This document shows positions 1-8,792 of a DNA stretch of 64,000 nucleotides, in pieces. Under the pieces are notes generated by a model. It did no database searches and had not been told where the DNA came from. It saw only the letters and a program-made list of their open reading frames with translations. How positions within the stretch are numbered: position 1 is the first letter of the stretch; every line of letters starts with the position of its first letter. This DNA comes from Candidatus Kaistia colombiensis (lineage in GTDB: Bacteria > Pseudomonadota > Alphaproteobacteria > Rhizobiales > Kaistiaceae), in contig CP119318.1 of assembly GCA_029203105.1 (NCBI GenBank), positions 449,001 through 513,000 of the forward strand, given 5' to 3'. A program made the position numbers and the translations under genes.

Positions 1-1071
1 GAACAGGTCGGTCTCGAGGAAGATCTGGCCGTCGGTGATCGAGATCACGTTGGTCGGGATGTAGGCCGACACGTCGTTGGCCTGCGTCTCGATGACCGGC
101 AGCGCCGTCAGCGAGCCATTGCCGTTGTCGTCGTTCAGCTTGGCTGCGCGCTCGAGCAGGCGGGAATGCAGGTAGAAGACGTCGCCCGGGTAGGCTTCGC
201 GGCCCGGCGGGCGGCGCAGCAGCAGCGACATCTGGCGGTAGGCGACGGCCTGCTTCGACAGATCGTCATAGACGATCAGGGCGTGCATGCCGTTGTCGCG
301 GAAGAACTCGCCCATGGCGCAGCCGGCCATCGGGGCCAGGTACTGCATCGGAGCCGGGTCCGAAGCGGTGGCGGCGATGATGATCGAATATTCGAGCGCG
401 CCGCGCTCCTCGAGCACCTTCACGAACTGCGCGACGGTCGAACGCTTCTGGCCGATAGCGACGTAGACGCAATAGAGCTTCTTGCTCTCGTCGCCCGTGT
501 CGTTGACCGACTTCTGGTTCAGGATGGCGTCGAGCGCGACGGCGGTCTTGCCGGTCTGACGATCGCCGATGATCAGCTCGCGCTGGCCACGGCCGATCGG
601 GATCATCGCGTCGATGGCCTTGAGGCCGGTCTGCATCGGCTCATGCACCGACTTGCGCGGGATGATGCCCGGCGCCTTGACGTCGACGCGGCGACGCTCG
701 GTGAACTCGATCGGGCCCTTGCCGTCGATCGGATTGCCGAGCGCGTCGACGACGCGGCCGAGCAGACCCTTGCCGACCGGCACGTCCACGATGGCGTTGG
801 TGCGCTTGACCGTGTCGCCTTCGGCGATGTCACGGTCGGAGCCGAAGATCACGATACCGACATTGTCGGTTTCGAGGTTCAGGGCCATGCCGCGGGTTCC
901 ACCGGGGAACTCGACCATCTCGCCGGCCTGGACGTTGTCCAGACCGTAGACGCGGGCAATACCGTCACCGACCGACAGAACCTGTCCGACTTCGGAAACC
1001 TGAGCCTCGGAGCCGAAATTCTTGATCTGCTCCTTGAGGATTGCGGAGATTTCAGCGGCGCGGATGTCCAT
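1..1071 (-). CDS. atpA: F1F0 ATP synthase subunit alpha, 3' part outside window
   Basis: Noncatalytic nucleotide-binding subunit of the F1 sector of ATP synthase, on the cytoplasmic face of the inner membrane. The first 357 residues are present and the gene runs off the left edge. It starts MDIRAAEISAILKEQIKNF, then shows the beta-barrel domain, the P-loop GDRQTGKT near residues 170-177, and the conserved stretch VYVAIGQKRSTVAQ. No frame break is seen here. The ATG shares one base with the atpH stop codon, so the two are translationally coupled, in the usual atpHAGDC order behind priA. Identification is certain; only the C-terminal part is missing because of the window edge. Confidence 0.97.
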   Translation of the reverse strand, partial: MDIRAAEISAILKEQIKNFGSEAQVSEVGQVLSVGDGIARVYGLDNVQAGEMVEFPGGTRGMALNLETDNVGIVIFGSDRDIAEGDTVKRTNAIVDVPVGKGLLGRVVDALGNPIDGKGPIEFTERRRVDVKAPGIIPRKSVHEPMQTGLKAIDAMIPIGRGQRELIIGDRQTGKTAVALDAILNQKSVNDTGDESKKLYCVYVAIGQKRSTVAQFVKVLEERGALEYSIIIAATASDPAPMQYLAPMAGCAMGEFFRDNGMHALIVYDDLSKQAVAYRQMSLLLRRPPGREAYPGDVFYLHSRLLERAAKLNDDNGNGSLTALPVIETQANDVSAYIPTNVISITDGQIFLETDLF

Positions 1072-1632
1072 CAGCCGACCTCTTTCATAGCGATCTTGAG
1101 TGAATTGAGTTTGGTGCGAAGCGACGTGTCGATCATGCGGCTGCCGACCTTGACGACCAGGCCGCCGATCAATGCCGGATCGACATTCGAAGAAAGCGTG
1201 ACGTCCTTGCCGATCTGCGCCTTGAGCGCTTCCTTCAGCGCCGCGGTCTGCGTCTCGGAAAGCGGCTCGGCGCTCGTCACCTCGGCGGTGACCTCGCCGC
1301 GGTGCTTGGCGAGCAGCTGGCGGAAGCCAGCGATCATGCCGGGAACAGCGAACAGGCGGCGATTGCTCGCCGCGACCTTGACGAAATTGCCGACCAGCCC
1401 GCCGATGCCGGCCTTCGCCAGCACGGCCGAAATCGCGCGCAGCTGCTCGTCGGCGTCGAAGACCGGGCTCTGCACGAGGCGAACGAGATCGTCGCTCTCG
1501 CTCAGCAGGGCCGATGAAACGGGACAGATCGGCATCGACGGCGTCGAGCGCGCCGCTCTCGAGGGCCAGATCAAACAGTGCCGTCGCGTAACGCCCGGCG
1601 ACCCCTGATACGAGAGTTTTGTCTTCTGCCAC
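1071..1632 (-). CDS. atpH: F1F0 ATP synthase subunit delta, apparent single-base frameshift
   Basis: Delta subunit, the peripheral-stalk connector between F1 and Fo. A GTG at 1632, five bases after a GAGG ribosome site, opens an AtpH N-terminus (VAEDKTLVSGVAGRYATALF). Near 1508-1512 one extra C in the coding strand moves the rest, starting LLSESDDLVRLVQSPVFDAD, into another frame. Removing that base gives 186 residues, the normal rhizobial length, ending in KIAMKEVG. Both halves are well conserved, so a sequencing error is more likely than a dead gene; atpA directly downstream depends on this leader. The ORF that appears to begin at 1661 is the wrong frame at its 5' end. Confidence 0.9.
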
Positions 1633-1845
1633 CTGATCCTCGCTCTGTGACGCGCCCCCACTTCCGGCTTGGTCCGGATGCTGCACGCAACGCCTTGAAC
1701 GTATTGAAGATTTTTTCAACAGGAGGAACCCGTCAAAAACGGTATTCCCCGAAGCCGCGCGTTCGTTACCACAGCATCCCGCGACTCGCAACACGGCCTG
1801 CGCCTTGAATCGACCAGATTGCCGGCCCGAGGTCGGCCGCAGGGT

Positions 1846-4020
1846 TCAAAGGAAGCTCTGCGGATCGATATCGACCTGTACCCGAAGGCTGCCGCGCACC
1901 GCCGGCGCCTCGGCCAGCCAGCCGCGCAGGAAGGCCTGCAGATCGACGGCGCGCGGCGCCTGGACCAGCAGGCGGAAGCGGTGGCGGCCGCGCAAAACCG
2001 CCAGCGGCGCCTCGGACGGGCCGAGCACCATCACCGGCCCGCTTTCCGGCGCCATCCGCCGGAGCGCCATCGCATAGCCATAGGACGTGGCGCGGTCGGC
2101 GGCCGAGATGATGATGCCGGCCAGCCGCCCGAACGGCGGCAGCACGGCAATACGTCGCGCCTCGATCTCGCGGGCATAGAACGCCTCGCGGTCGCCCGAC
2201 GCGATCGCCGCGATGACGGGGTGTTCCGGCGCATAGGTCTGCAACAACGCCCGGCTGTCGCCGCCAGCGCGGCCGGCGCGGCCCGTCACCTGCGCCAGCA
2301 GCTGGAAGGTCCGCTCGGCGGCGCGCGGGTCGCCATGGGCAAGGCCAAGATCGGCATCGACGACGCCGACCAGCGCCAGCAACGGGAAGTTATGGCCTTT
2401 GGCGACCAGCTGCGTGCCGATGATGATGTCGGCGGCGCCATTGCGGATGGCGTCGAATTCTTCGCGCATCTTCTTCACACCGCCGAGCAAATCGCTCGAC
2501 AGCACGATTCGACGCGCATTGGGGAATCGTGTGGCGACCTCTTCCGCCACCCGCTCGACACCGGGGCCGCAGGCAACCAGGCTGTCCTCGGCGTCGCAGA
2601 CCGGGCACTGGTCGGGCCGGCGCTCGGTATGGCCGCAATGATGACAGACAAGCTGGCCGCGAAACCGGTGATCGACCAGCCAGGTCGAGCAGTTCGGGCA
2701 CTGGAAGCGGTGGCCGCAGGTCCGGCAAAGCGTCAAGGGGGCATAGCCGCGCCGGTTCAGGAACAGCAGCGCCTGGCCCTTGTTGGCGATCGTCTCCTCG
2801 ATCGCCTTGACCAGCGACGGCGCCAGGAACTGGCCGCGTTCGGGTGTATCGATGCGCAGGTCGACCGGCACGATCTCCGGCAGCTTGGCCGCCGCGTAGC
2901 GCGCCGTCAGCAGGATGCGCCTATAACGGCCCTGGTCGGCATTGACCCGGCTTTCGATCGACGGCGTCGCCGAGGCCAGCACGACCGGGAAGGCGCCGAT
3001 ATGGCCGCGCACCACCGCCATGTCGCGGGCGTTGTAGATGACGCCCTCTTCCTGCTTGTAGGCGGTGTCGTGCTCTTCATCGACGACGACGAGGCCGAGT
3101 TTCTGGAACGGCAGGAACAGCGCCGAGCGCGCGCCGACCACCGCCTGCACGGCGCCGGTGGCAACCCCGCGCCAAACCCTTTCACGCATCCTTGGCGGCA
3201 TCTCGGAATGCCATTCGGCCGGGCGATGGCCGAAGCGGCGAGCGAACCGATCGAGAAAATCGACGGTGAGCGCGATTTCCGGCAGCAGCACCAGCGCCTG
3301 CTTGCCCATGCGCAGCGTTTCGGCCAGCGCCTCGAAATAGACTTCCGTCTTGCCGGAGCCGGTGACGCCGTCGATCAGGGTGACGGAGAAACTGGCTTCG
3401 TCGACGCTGGCGCGCAGCAGTTTTGCCGCGTCGTCCTGGCCGGGATCGAAGGTCGGGCGGGCATGGTCCGGCTCGGGCGGCTCGGTCAGCGCGGGCGGCG
3501 GCAGCATGACCGCCTCGAGCACGCCCTGCTCGACCAGGCCGTTGACGACGCTGGAGGAGACGGCGGCGAAGGCGGCGACGGCGCTTTTCGGCATCGGCTC
3601 GCCGCCGGCCAGCGCATCGAGCACACGCTGGCGCGCCGCCGTGATGCGGTCGGGCTGCTTGCCGGCGAGCCGCAGCGCCGGCACGGCGCGCTCGGGCTCC
3701 AGCGCGTCGGGCGCGCGCAGCACCATGCGCAGCACCATGCCGCGCTGGCTCAGCGTATAATTCGCTACCCAATCGACGAATCGGCGCAGACTCGGGTCGA
3801 GCGGCGGCGAATCATAGTGATGCAGGATGGCGCGCAGCCGGTTATGGCCGACTGTAGGATCGACTGGATCGTCCCAGACGGCGCCGATCATCTCGCGGGG
3901 GCCGAGCGGCACGCGCACGATATCGCCCGGCGCCAGTTCCATGCCGGCCGGCACTTTGTAGGTATAGGGTCCATCCACCGCCAGCGGCAGCAGAACGGAC
4001 ACGGTGCGGCCCAATTCCAA
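1846..4020 (-). CDS. priA: Primosomal replication protein N' (PriA helicase)
   Basis: Superfamily 2 3'-to-5' DNA helicase that recognises stalled forks and reloads the replisome. It has 724 residues: an N-terminal 3'BD domain (LPLAVDGPYTYKVP), the Walker A motif GVTGSGKTEVYFE near residues 218-230, a DEEH box in VVVDEEHDTAYKQ near 310, and between the helicase halves eight cysteines in CxxC pairs (CRTCGHRFQCPNC and CHHCGH...CPVC) that bind two zinc ions. The start is uncertain: a TTG at 4020 gives MELGRTVSVLLP, and no nearby ATG fits better. It lies just upstream of atpH, as in many Rhizobiales. The long plus-strand reading frame over the same DNA is a high-GC shadow. Confidence 0.96.
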   Translation of the reverse strand: MELGRTVSVLLPLAVDGPYTYKVPAGMELAPGDIVRVPLGPREMIGAVWDDPVDPTVGHNRLRAILHHYDSPPLDPSLRRFVDWVANYTLSQRGMVLRMVLRAPDALEPERAVPALRLAGKQPDRITAARQRVLDALAGGEPMPKSAVAAFAAVSSSVVNGLVEQGVLEAVMLPPPALTEPPEPDHARPTFDPGQDDAAKLLRASVDEASFSVTLIDGVTGSGKTEVYFEALAETLRMGKQALVLLPEIALTVDFLDRFARRFGHRPAEWHSEMPPRMRERVWRGVATGAVQAVVGARSALFLPFQKLGLVVVDEEHDTAYKQEEGVIYNARDMAVVRGHIGAFPVVLASATPSIESRVNADQGRYRRILLTARYAAAKLPEIVPVDLRIDTPERGQFLAPSLVKAIEETIANKGQALLFLNRRGYAPLTLCRTCGHRFQCPNCSTWLVDHRFRGQLVCHHCGHTERRPDQCPVCDAEDSLVACGPGVERVAEEVATRFPNARRIVLSSDLLGGVKKMREEFDAIRNGAADIIIGTQLVAKGHNFPLLALVGVVDADLGLAHGDPRAAERTFQLLAQVTGRAGRAGGDSRALLQTYAPEHPVIAAIASGDREAFYAREIEARRIAVLPPFGRLAGIIISAADRATSYGYAMALRRMAPESGPVMVLGPSEAPLAVLRGRHRFRLLVQAPRAVDLQAFLRGWLAEAPAVRGSLRVQVDIDPQSFL

Positions 4021-4105
4021 ACCAGAATCCCCGGAGCGACGAAGCAGTCGACGATGCCGCCTTCATGCCCCAAATAATAGCGTTCACTCAATCAGGCGAG
4101 CCATC

Positions 4106-4402
4106 ATGATCCTCGAACACGCCCTTCTCACGGTGAAACCCGGCCATGCCAGCGCTTTCGAGGAAGCGATGACCAGGGCAGCACCGCTGATCGCCGCCAG
4201 CCCCGGCTTTCTCGGCCTCGAAGTGCGTCCCTCGATCGAAACCCCCGGCACTTATCTGTTGCTAGTGCGCTGGGAGAGCCTCACCGACCACGATCCGGGC
4301 TTCCGCTCTTCTGACCGATACCAGCACTGGAAGGCACTGCTGCACGGTTTCTACGACCCGTTCCCGACCGTGACGCATTTTTCCGAGCCGCTGCCGGTCT
4401 AG
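4106..4402 (+). CDS. Antibiotic biosynthesis monooxygenase (ABM) family protein
   Basis: A 98-residue protein of the dimeric alpha/beta-barrel ABM fold: MILEHALLTVKPGHASAFEEAM, then GFLGLEVRPSIETPGTYLLLVRWES and a WKALLHGFYDPFPTVTHF end. Members include quinol and polyketide monooxygenases and heme-degrading enzymes, but many are uncharacterised, and the exact reaction cannot be read from the sequence. The ATG at 4106 follows a GGCGAG ribosome site; the reading frame is open further upstream, but that part overlaps the start region of the divergent priA gene and does not look like this family. It is cytoplasmic with no signal peptide. Confidence 0.8.
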   Translation: MILEHALLTVKPGHASAFEEAMTRAAPLIAASPGFLGLEVRPSIETPGTYLLLVRWESLTDHDPGFRSSDRYQHWKALLHGFYDPFPTVTHFSEPLPV

Positions 4403-4455
4403 GGGATACGGCCCGCCTTAACCTGACATCAACCCTGTTGGCAGGTAATGGGGCC

Positions 4456-5415
4456 ATGTCCGCCTCGCCCCTCGTCATTGCCGCCCGCGACACGCTCGAG
4501 CAGATCGATGCGTGGGGCGAGCATCTGCGCGGCGAACGGCGCCTGTCGCCGAAGACGCTCGAAGCCTATTCGCGCGATCTCGAACAGTTCCTGTCCTTCC
4601 TGACCGGCCATATCGGCAACCCGCCAACGCTCGCCGATTTCGCCGCGATCCGCACGGCGGACCTGCGCGGCTTCATGGCGACGCGGCGAAGCACGGGCGT
4701 TGGCTCCCGCACGCTGGCGCGGGGGCTTGCCGGCATCCGCTCGTTCATCGGTTTCCTGGAGCGCGAGGGCCATGCCAATGGCGCCGCCTTCCGCGCCATG
4801 CGCGCGCCGCGCCAGCCAAAAACCCTGCCCCGTCCGCTCGCCGCGCCCTCGGCGCTGCGCGTCGTCGAAATGGACGAACAGCTGGACGAGGAGCCGTGGG
4901 TAGCGGCGCGCAATGCCGCCGTGCTGGCGCTCTGCTACGGCTCGGGGCTGCGTATCTCGGAAGCGCTCGGCATTCGGCGCGCCGACGCACCGCTCGACCC
5001 GGCCGCGACGCTGCGGGTGACCGGCAAGGGCGGCAAGGTCCGGTTGGTGCCGGTCCTGCCGGTCGTGGCCGAGGCGGTGGCGGAATATCTGCGCCTGTCG
5101 CCATCGCAATCGAAGCCGGACGGACCGCTGTTTCTCGGCGTGCGCGGCGGGCCGCTCAAGGCGCGCATCATCCAGCTTGCCATGGCGAAGCTGCGCGGCG
5201 CGCTCGGCCTCGCCGAAAGCGCCACGCCGCATGCGCTGCGGCACTCCTTCGCGACGCACCTGCTTGCCAATGGCGGCGATCTGCGCGCCATCCAGGAATT
5301 GCTGGGCCACGCCAGCCTGTCGACGACCCAGGTCTATACCGCCATCGACACGGAGCGCCTTCTCGCCGTGTTCGAGAAGGCGCATCCGCGCGCTGGCGGC
5401 AACAAGCCAGGCTGA
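4456..5415 (+). CDS. xerC: Tyrosine recombinase XerC
   Basis: Site-specific recombinase that, with XerD, resolves chromosome dimers at dif during division. It has 319 residues from the ATG at 4456 (MSASPLVIAARDTLEQ); an in-frame TTG at 4438 would add six residues. The N-terminal SAM-like core-binding domain (LSPKTLEAYSRDLEQFLSFL) precedes the catalytic domain with Arg in GSGLRISEALGI, Lys in TGKGGKVR, the HALRHSFATHLL box, GHASLSTTQ and the nucleophile in VYTAID. An imperfect CtrA-like box (TTAA, seven bases, TCAAC) lies at 4418-4433, just before the start. XerC next to priA-atpH is common in Hyphomicrobiales. Confidence 0.94.
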   Translation: MSASPLVIAARDTLEQIDAWGEHLRGERRLSPKTLEAYSRDLEQFLSFLTGHIGNPPTLADFAAIRTADLRGFMATRRSTGVGSRTLARGLAGIRSFIGFLEREGHANGAAFRAMRAPRQPKTLPRPLAAPSALRVVEMDEQLDEEPWVAARNAAVLALCYGSGLRISEALGIRRADAPLDPAATLRVTGKGGKVRLVPVLPVVAEAVAEYLRLSPSQSKPDGPLFLGVRGGPLKARIIQLAMAKLRGALGLAESATPHALRHSFATHLLANGGDLRAIQELLGHASLSTTQVYTAIDTERLLAVFEKAHPRAGGNKPG

Positions 5416-5447
5416 GGCCAGATCCACGCCAGGCAGCTCCGTCCCTC

Positions 5448-5568
5448 ACCTCTCCCTGAGGAAGAGGTCGACGCACGCAGTGCGGCGGGTGAGGGTTTAC
5501 GGCCTCTCCGGATAGTTCCCTAAACCCTCACCCGGCTCTTCGAGCCGACCTCTCCCTCAGGGAGAGGT
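5448..5568. repeat. Palindromic intergenic repeat, copy 1 of 3
   Basis: A 121-bp element of two terminal arms, each itself a palindrome (ACCTCTCCCT facing AGGGAGAGGT), enclosing an inner inverted repeat GGGTGAGGGTTTA / TAAACCCTCACCC and a small GGCTCTTCGAGCC hairpin. Near-identical copies lie at 31298-31418 and, reversed, at 47491-47623. All three sit between the 3' ends of convergent genes, here xerC and the methyltransferase. The left arm of this copy lacks the perfect symmetry of the others (GAGGAAGAGG). It contains no gene. It resembles the REP/RIME class of nonautonomous elements and could act as a bidirectional terminator. Confidence 0.85.
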
Positions 5569-5588
5569 AAGCAACGGAGTTTCGCCCC

Positions 5589-6383
5589 CTACACGGCAAC
5601 AAGTTCGAAAACCGCCTGATCGATGGTGAACGAGCCGTCCGCTTGAATCGCAAAATGCTCGCGCACCTGTTCCGACATCGCCGCCTGCAGAGCACGGATC
5701 GCCGCGACCTGCACCTCTGGCGTCCGCATCCGGCCAACCCAGGCGTCGAAATCGAGCGGCAGGCGCCGGCGTGTGACGCCGGTGACGGCAAAGCCCGCCT
5801 CGGACGCGATCGCCACCCATTCGGACGTGGAATAGTCGCGCACGTGAGACGGGTCGCGCAGCATCTCGAAGGTCTGCAGGAAGGTGTCGGAAACAGGCAC
5901 TTCCGGCGCGATGATGTCGGAAATCACCGCCGTGCCGCCCGTCTTCAGCACACGCCGCGCCTCGCGAACACCCTGGCGGACATTTTGCCAGTGATGCGCC
6001 GAATAGCGCGACAGCACGACATCGAACGCGCCATCGGTGAACGGCAACTGCTCGGCCGCGCCTTGTCGGGTGGTCAGATTGCCGAAGCCACGCTTGGCCG
6101 CTTCCGCCGCCACCGCCTCCAGCATGCCAGCCGACAGATCATAGGCGACCACCGACGCCAGGACCGGCGCCACGCCATAGGCGACATGACCGCCACCGCA
6201 GCCGAGATCGATGACGTGGGCATCCGGCATACGCGCCGCGATCTCGATCATCTGCTGGAGATCGGCGCCTTGGGCATGCACGGCGCTGGCCACATAGGCC
6301 GAAGCCTGGGAGCCGAATTGCCGCACGACCAAGGCCTCATGGCTCTGGCGCGCGGCGGCGTTGTCTTTCGTCGATTGGGTCAT
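5589..6383 (-). CDS. Class I SAM-dependent methyltransferase (UbiE/YcgJ-like)
   Basis: A cytoplasmic methyltransferase of 264 residues. The SAM site is seen in motif I VIDLGCGGGHVAYGVAP near residues 57-73, the acidic residue at the end of strand 2 (VVAYDLSAGML), and motif IV FDVVLSRYSAHHW followed by VLKTGGTAVISDI. This is the Methyltransf_11 type seen in UbiE/COQ5 and E. coli YcgJ-like proteins; the substrate is unknown. It is transcribed divergently from the MmyB-type regulator at 6500, and a TACCAG/CTGGTA inverted repeat lies between them, so it is a plausible target of that regulator. Confidence 0.85.
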   Translation of the reverse strand: MTQSTKDNAAARQSHEALVVRQFGSQASAYVASAVHAQGADLQQMIEIAARMPDAHVIDLGCGGGHVAYGVAPVLASVVAYDLSAGMLEAVAAEAAKRGFGNLTTRQGAAEQLPFTDGAFDVVLSRYSAHHWQNVRQGVREARRVLKTGGTAVISDIIAPEVPVSDTFLQTFEMLRDPSHVRDYSTSEWVAIASEAGFAVTGVTRRRLPLDFDAWVGRMRTPEVQVAAIRALQAAMSEQVREHFAIQADGSFTIDQAVFELVAV

Positions 6384-6463
6384 GGCTGAGTTTCCGTGCG
6401 GTCGATCCTGTCGGTGGTGATCATCGACCGTCCACGTCGGATTTGCCAGCCAGCGTAAACCCG

Positions 6464-6492
6464 TACCAGATTCTGTTTTATCCTGGTATAAT
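6464..6492 (+). promoter_or_regulatory. Operator overlapping an extended -10 promoter
   Basis: An inverted repeat TACCAG (6464-6469), 13 bases, CTGGTA (6483-6488). The right arm overlaps a perfect extended -10 element, TGGTATAAT at 6484-6492. The regulator's ATG is at 6500, seven bases after the -10, so the transcript would begin at or next to the start codon and be leaderless. The repeat is between two divergent genes, which fits autoregulation plus control of the methyltransferase. The promoter match is seen directly; the regulator-operator link is inference. Confidence 0.6.
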
Positions 6493-6499
6493 CGGTGCC

Positions 6500-7351
6500 A
6501 TGATCCCGGAAACCGACACGGTCCGCCGCCGCGAACTCGGCGAATTCATCCGCGCCCATCGCGAGCGGCTGCAGCCGGCGATGTTCGGGCTCGACCCGGG
6601 CACGCGACGGCGCACCCCGGGGCTACGCCGCGAGGAACTGGCGCAGCTTTCTGGAGTCAGCGCGACCTGGCTGAGCTGGATCGAACAGGGACGGGAGATC
6701 TCGGTCTCGGCAACGGCACTGGGCCGGCTGGCCCGGGTCATGCGGCTGACGCCGGCCGAGCGCGCCTATCTCTTCGACCTCGGCGGCAGGCGCGACCCGC
6801 GGGCGGGCGAGGACAACAGCGCCGACGCGCTGCCGCCGGGCCTCGCCGTGACCCTCATGGCGCTGCCGACGCCGGCCTATGTGCTCGACCGGTCCTGGAC
6901 GGCGCTCGCCTGGAACGAGGCCGCCGCGCATCTGTTCGTCGGCTGGCTGGACGGCAAGCCGCCAACCGATGGTGTTTCAAGTGAAATGAACCTGCTGCGC
7001 TACATCTTCACGTCGCCAGCGGCCCGAAACATCATCGAGGGCTGGGAGAGCCGGGCGCGACGGGTGGCGGCGGAGTTCCGCGCCGATTACAGCCGCCATC
7101 TCGAGGCGCCGGAGATGCGGGCGCTTGTGGAGGAACTGACGCGAAACAGCCCGTTCTTCGCCGAGGCGTGGGAGGCGCATGCGGTGGTCGACCGCGAGGG
7201 GGGCTTGCGCACCTTCACCCACCCCGAGGACGGCTTTCTGCGCTACGAGCAGATCACCTTCCTACTCGCCCGCCATCCCGACATCAAGCTGGTGATGCTG
7301 GCGCCCGCTGCGGGCGCCAGCGCCGCGGATCAGGCGGCAACAACGCCGTAG
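6500..7351 (+). CDS. XRE-family regulator with MmyB-like ligand-binding domain
   Basis: A transcription regulator of 283 residues from the ATG at 6500. Residues 7-75 form an XRE helix-turn-helix (ELGEFIRAHRERL, then the family signature RRTPGLRREELAQLSGVS, ATWLSWIEQGR). The remainder is the MmyB-like ligand-binding domain (PAYVLDRSWTALAWNEAA, NLLRYIFTSPAARNIIEGW, FLARHPDIKLVMLAP) of the MLTR group, thought to bind a small, perhaps fatty-acid-like, ligand. The frame is open upstream to 6443, but the TATAAT box and operator lie in that stretch, so 6500 is the better start. Its 3' end overlaps the convergent Hsp70 gene by 22 bases. Confidence 0.88.
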   Translation: MIPETDTVRRRELGEFIRAHRERLQPAMFGLDPGTRRRTPGLRREELAQLSGVSATWLSWIEQGREISVSATALGRLARVMRLTPAERAYLFDLGGRRDPRAGEDNSADALPPGLAVTLMALPTPAYVLDRSWTALAWNEAAAHLFVGWLDGKPPTDGVSSEMNLLRYIFTSPAARNIIEGWESRARRVAAEFRADYSRHLEAPEMRALVEELTRNSPFFAEAWEAHAVVDREGGLRTFTHPEDGFLRYEQITFLLARHPDIKLVMLAPAAGASAADQAATTP

Positions 7352-8592
7352 CGGGTCGCGGCCTCGATGGTGAGGCCGGTGCCGACCGAGCCGAAGGTGT
7401 CGCCATCGACAACGCGTGCATTCGGCACGGTGCCGAGGATCGCCGCATGGACATGGGCGAGCCGGGTCGAGCCGCCGGTCAGGAACACGGCGTCGATGGC
7501 GTCATGACCGAGCCCGGCGTCGCGCAGGCAGTCGTCGATCCGCGCCGCGATCTTGTCGGCGAGGCCGCGGGTCTTGTCGACCAGCACGCCGCGATCCACC
7601 GTCATGGCAAGGCCGCTCTCGATCCAGTTCAGCAGAACTTCGACCTGCGCCTCGTCCGAGAGCGCAATCTTCGCCGCCTCGATGTCGATGGCGAGGCGAT
7701 GGCCGCCCTGTTCCTCGACGACATGAATCAGCCGCTCGATCAGTTCGGGATGCAGCGCCTCGCGCCGCACCTCGTGCAACTGCCGCATGACGCCGCTCTC
7801 GTAGAGCCGGTTGATTGACGACCAGGTGGCGAGGTCGTGGAAATAGCCGGACGGAACGGGAAGGCCGGCCCGCTTCATGCCGGAGCCGAAGCCGAGCAGC
7901 GGCATCGCGGTACCGATCGAGAGGTAATGGTCGAAATCGGTGCCGCCGATGCGGATGCCGTCATTAGCGAGGATGTCGTCGAGCCGGTCGGCCTTATGGC
8001 GGCGCGAGGGGCCCAGACGCACAATGGAGAAGTCCGACGTGCCGCCCCCGATATCGGCGATCAGCGCGATTTCCTCGGAGCCGACCTGGCGCTCATAGTC
8101 GAGCGCCGCCGCGATCGGCTCATACTGGAAGGAGATGTGCCTGAAGCCTACCTCGTGGGCGATCGCCTGCAGCGCCTCCTCGGCCTTGCGGTCGCCATCG
8201 GGATCGCTGTCGACGAAATGCACCGGCCTTCCATGCACGACGGCATCGATCGATGTGCCGGAGACTTCCTCGGCCCGGCTCTTCACGATGCCGACATATT
8301 GCGAGATCACGTCGCGAAACGAGACCCGGCCGCGGCCGATGGCGGTCGATTCATGGATCAGCGAGCTGCCGAGCACGGATTTCAGGCTGCGCATCAAGCG
8401 GCCATTGGTGCCGTCGACATAGGCGCGGATGGCGGCGCGGCCGACGGCGGGCTCCGCCCCGTTCGGCGTGTAGAAGATCGCGCTGGGGATCGTCACGCTC
8501 GCCCCTTCGAGCGCGATCAGCGCCGGACCATCGGCGGTAGAGACCCCGAGCGTCGTGTTGGACGTGCCAAAGTCGAGGCCGCAGGCTACCAT
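7330..8592 (-). CDS. Hsp70-family ATPase, YegD-like
   Basis: A stand-alone Hsp70/actin-fold ATPase of 420 residues that lacks the DnaK substrate-binding domain. Phosphate 1 motif GLDFGTSNTTLGV near residues 5-17, phosphate 2 motif LIADIGGGTSDFSIVRLG near 172-189, and adenosine motif AVFLTGGSTRLAHV near 365-378 are all intact. This is the arrangement of E. coli YegD, an unconventional Hsp70 whose client is unknown. The ATG at 8592 begins MVACGLDFGTS, just before the first phosphate motif, so the start is secure. It is monocistronic, divergent from the MFS transporter and tail-to-tail with the MmyB-type regulator. Confidence 0.87.
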   Translation of the reverse strand: MVACGLDFGTSNTTLGVSTADGPALIALEGASVTIPSAIFYTPNGAEPAVGRAAIRAYVDGTNGRLMRSLKSVLGSSLIHESTAIGRGRVSFRDVISQYVGIVKSRAEEVSGTSIDAVVHGRPVHFVDSDPDGDRKAEEALQAIAHEVGFRHISFQYEPIAAALDYERQVGSEEIALIADIGGGTSDFSIVRLGPSRRHKADRLDDILANDGIRIGGTDFDHYLSIGTAMPLLGFGSGMKRAGLPVPSGYFHDLATWSSINRLYESGVMRQLHEVRREALHPELIERLIHVVEEQGGHRLAIDIEAAKIALSDEAQVEVLLNWIESGLAMTVDRGVLVDKTRGLADKIAARIDDCLRDAGLGHDAIDAVFLTGGSTRLAHVHAAILGTVPNARVVDGDTFGSVGTGLTIEAATRYGVVAA

Positions 8593-8792
8593 GATCGTGA
8601 ACTCCGTGAAGGGCCGGTCTGGTTAAGGGGTCGCAGCGCCCCGATCAAGGCCCGCGGACGGAAATATCGCCGCATTGCAGCATTGATCTTTCAGCATGAA
8701 ACCAATGTTGATTTGGTCTCATCGCTTTCCTGTCGGATTGACGCAGCGTCTGGGGGGCGCCGATTCGCGGCGCCGGAATACGGGAGAAGACG

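Noticed and set aside
166..1608. Plus-strand ORF of 480 residues opposite atpA/atpH
   Set aside because: It is the antisense shadow of strongly conserved atpA and atpH; its protein is Arg/Asp/Leu/Ala-rich with no family motif, as usual in high-GC DNA.
1819..4077. Plus-strand ORF of 752 residues
   Set aside because: Fully antisense to priA, with no recognisable domain and typical GC-shadow composition.
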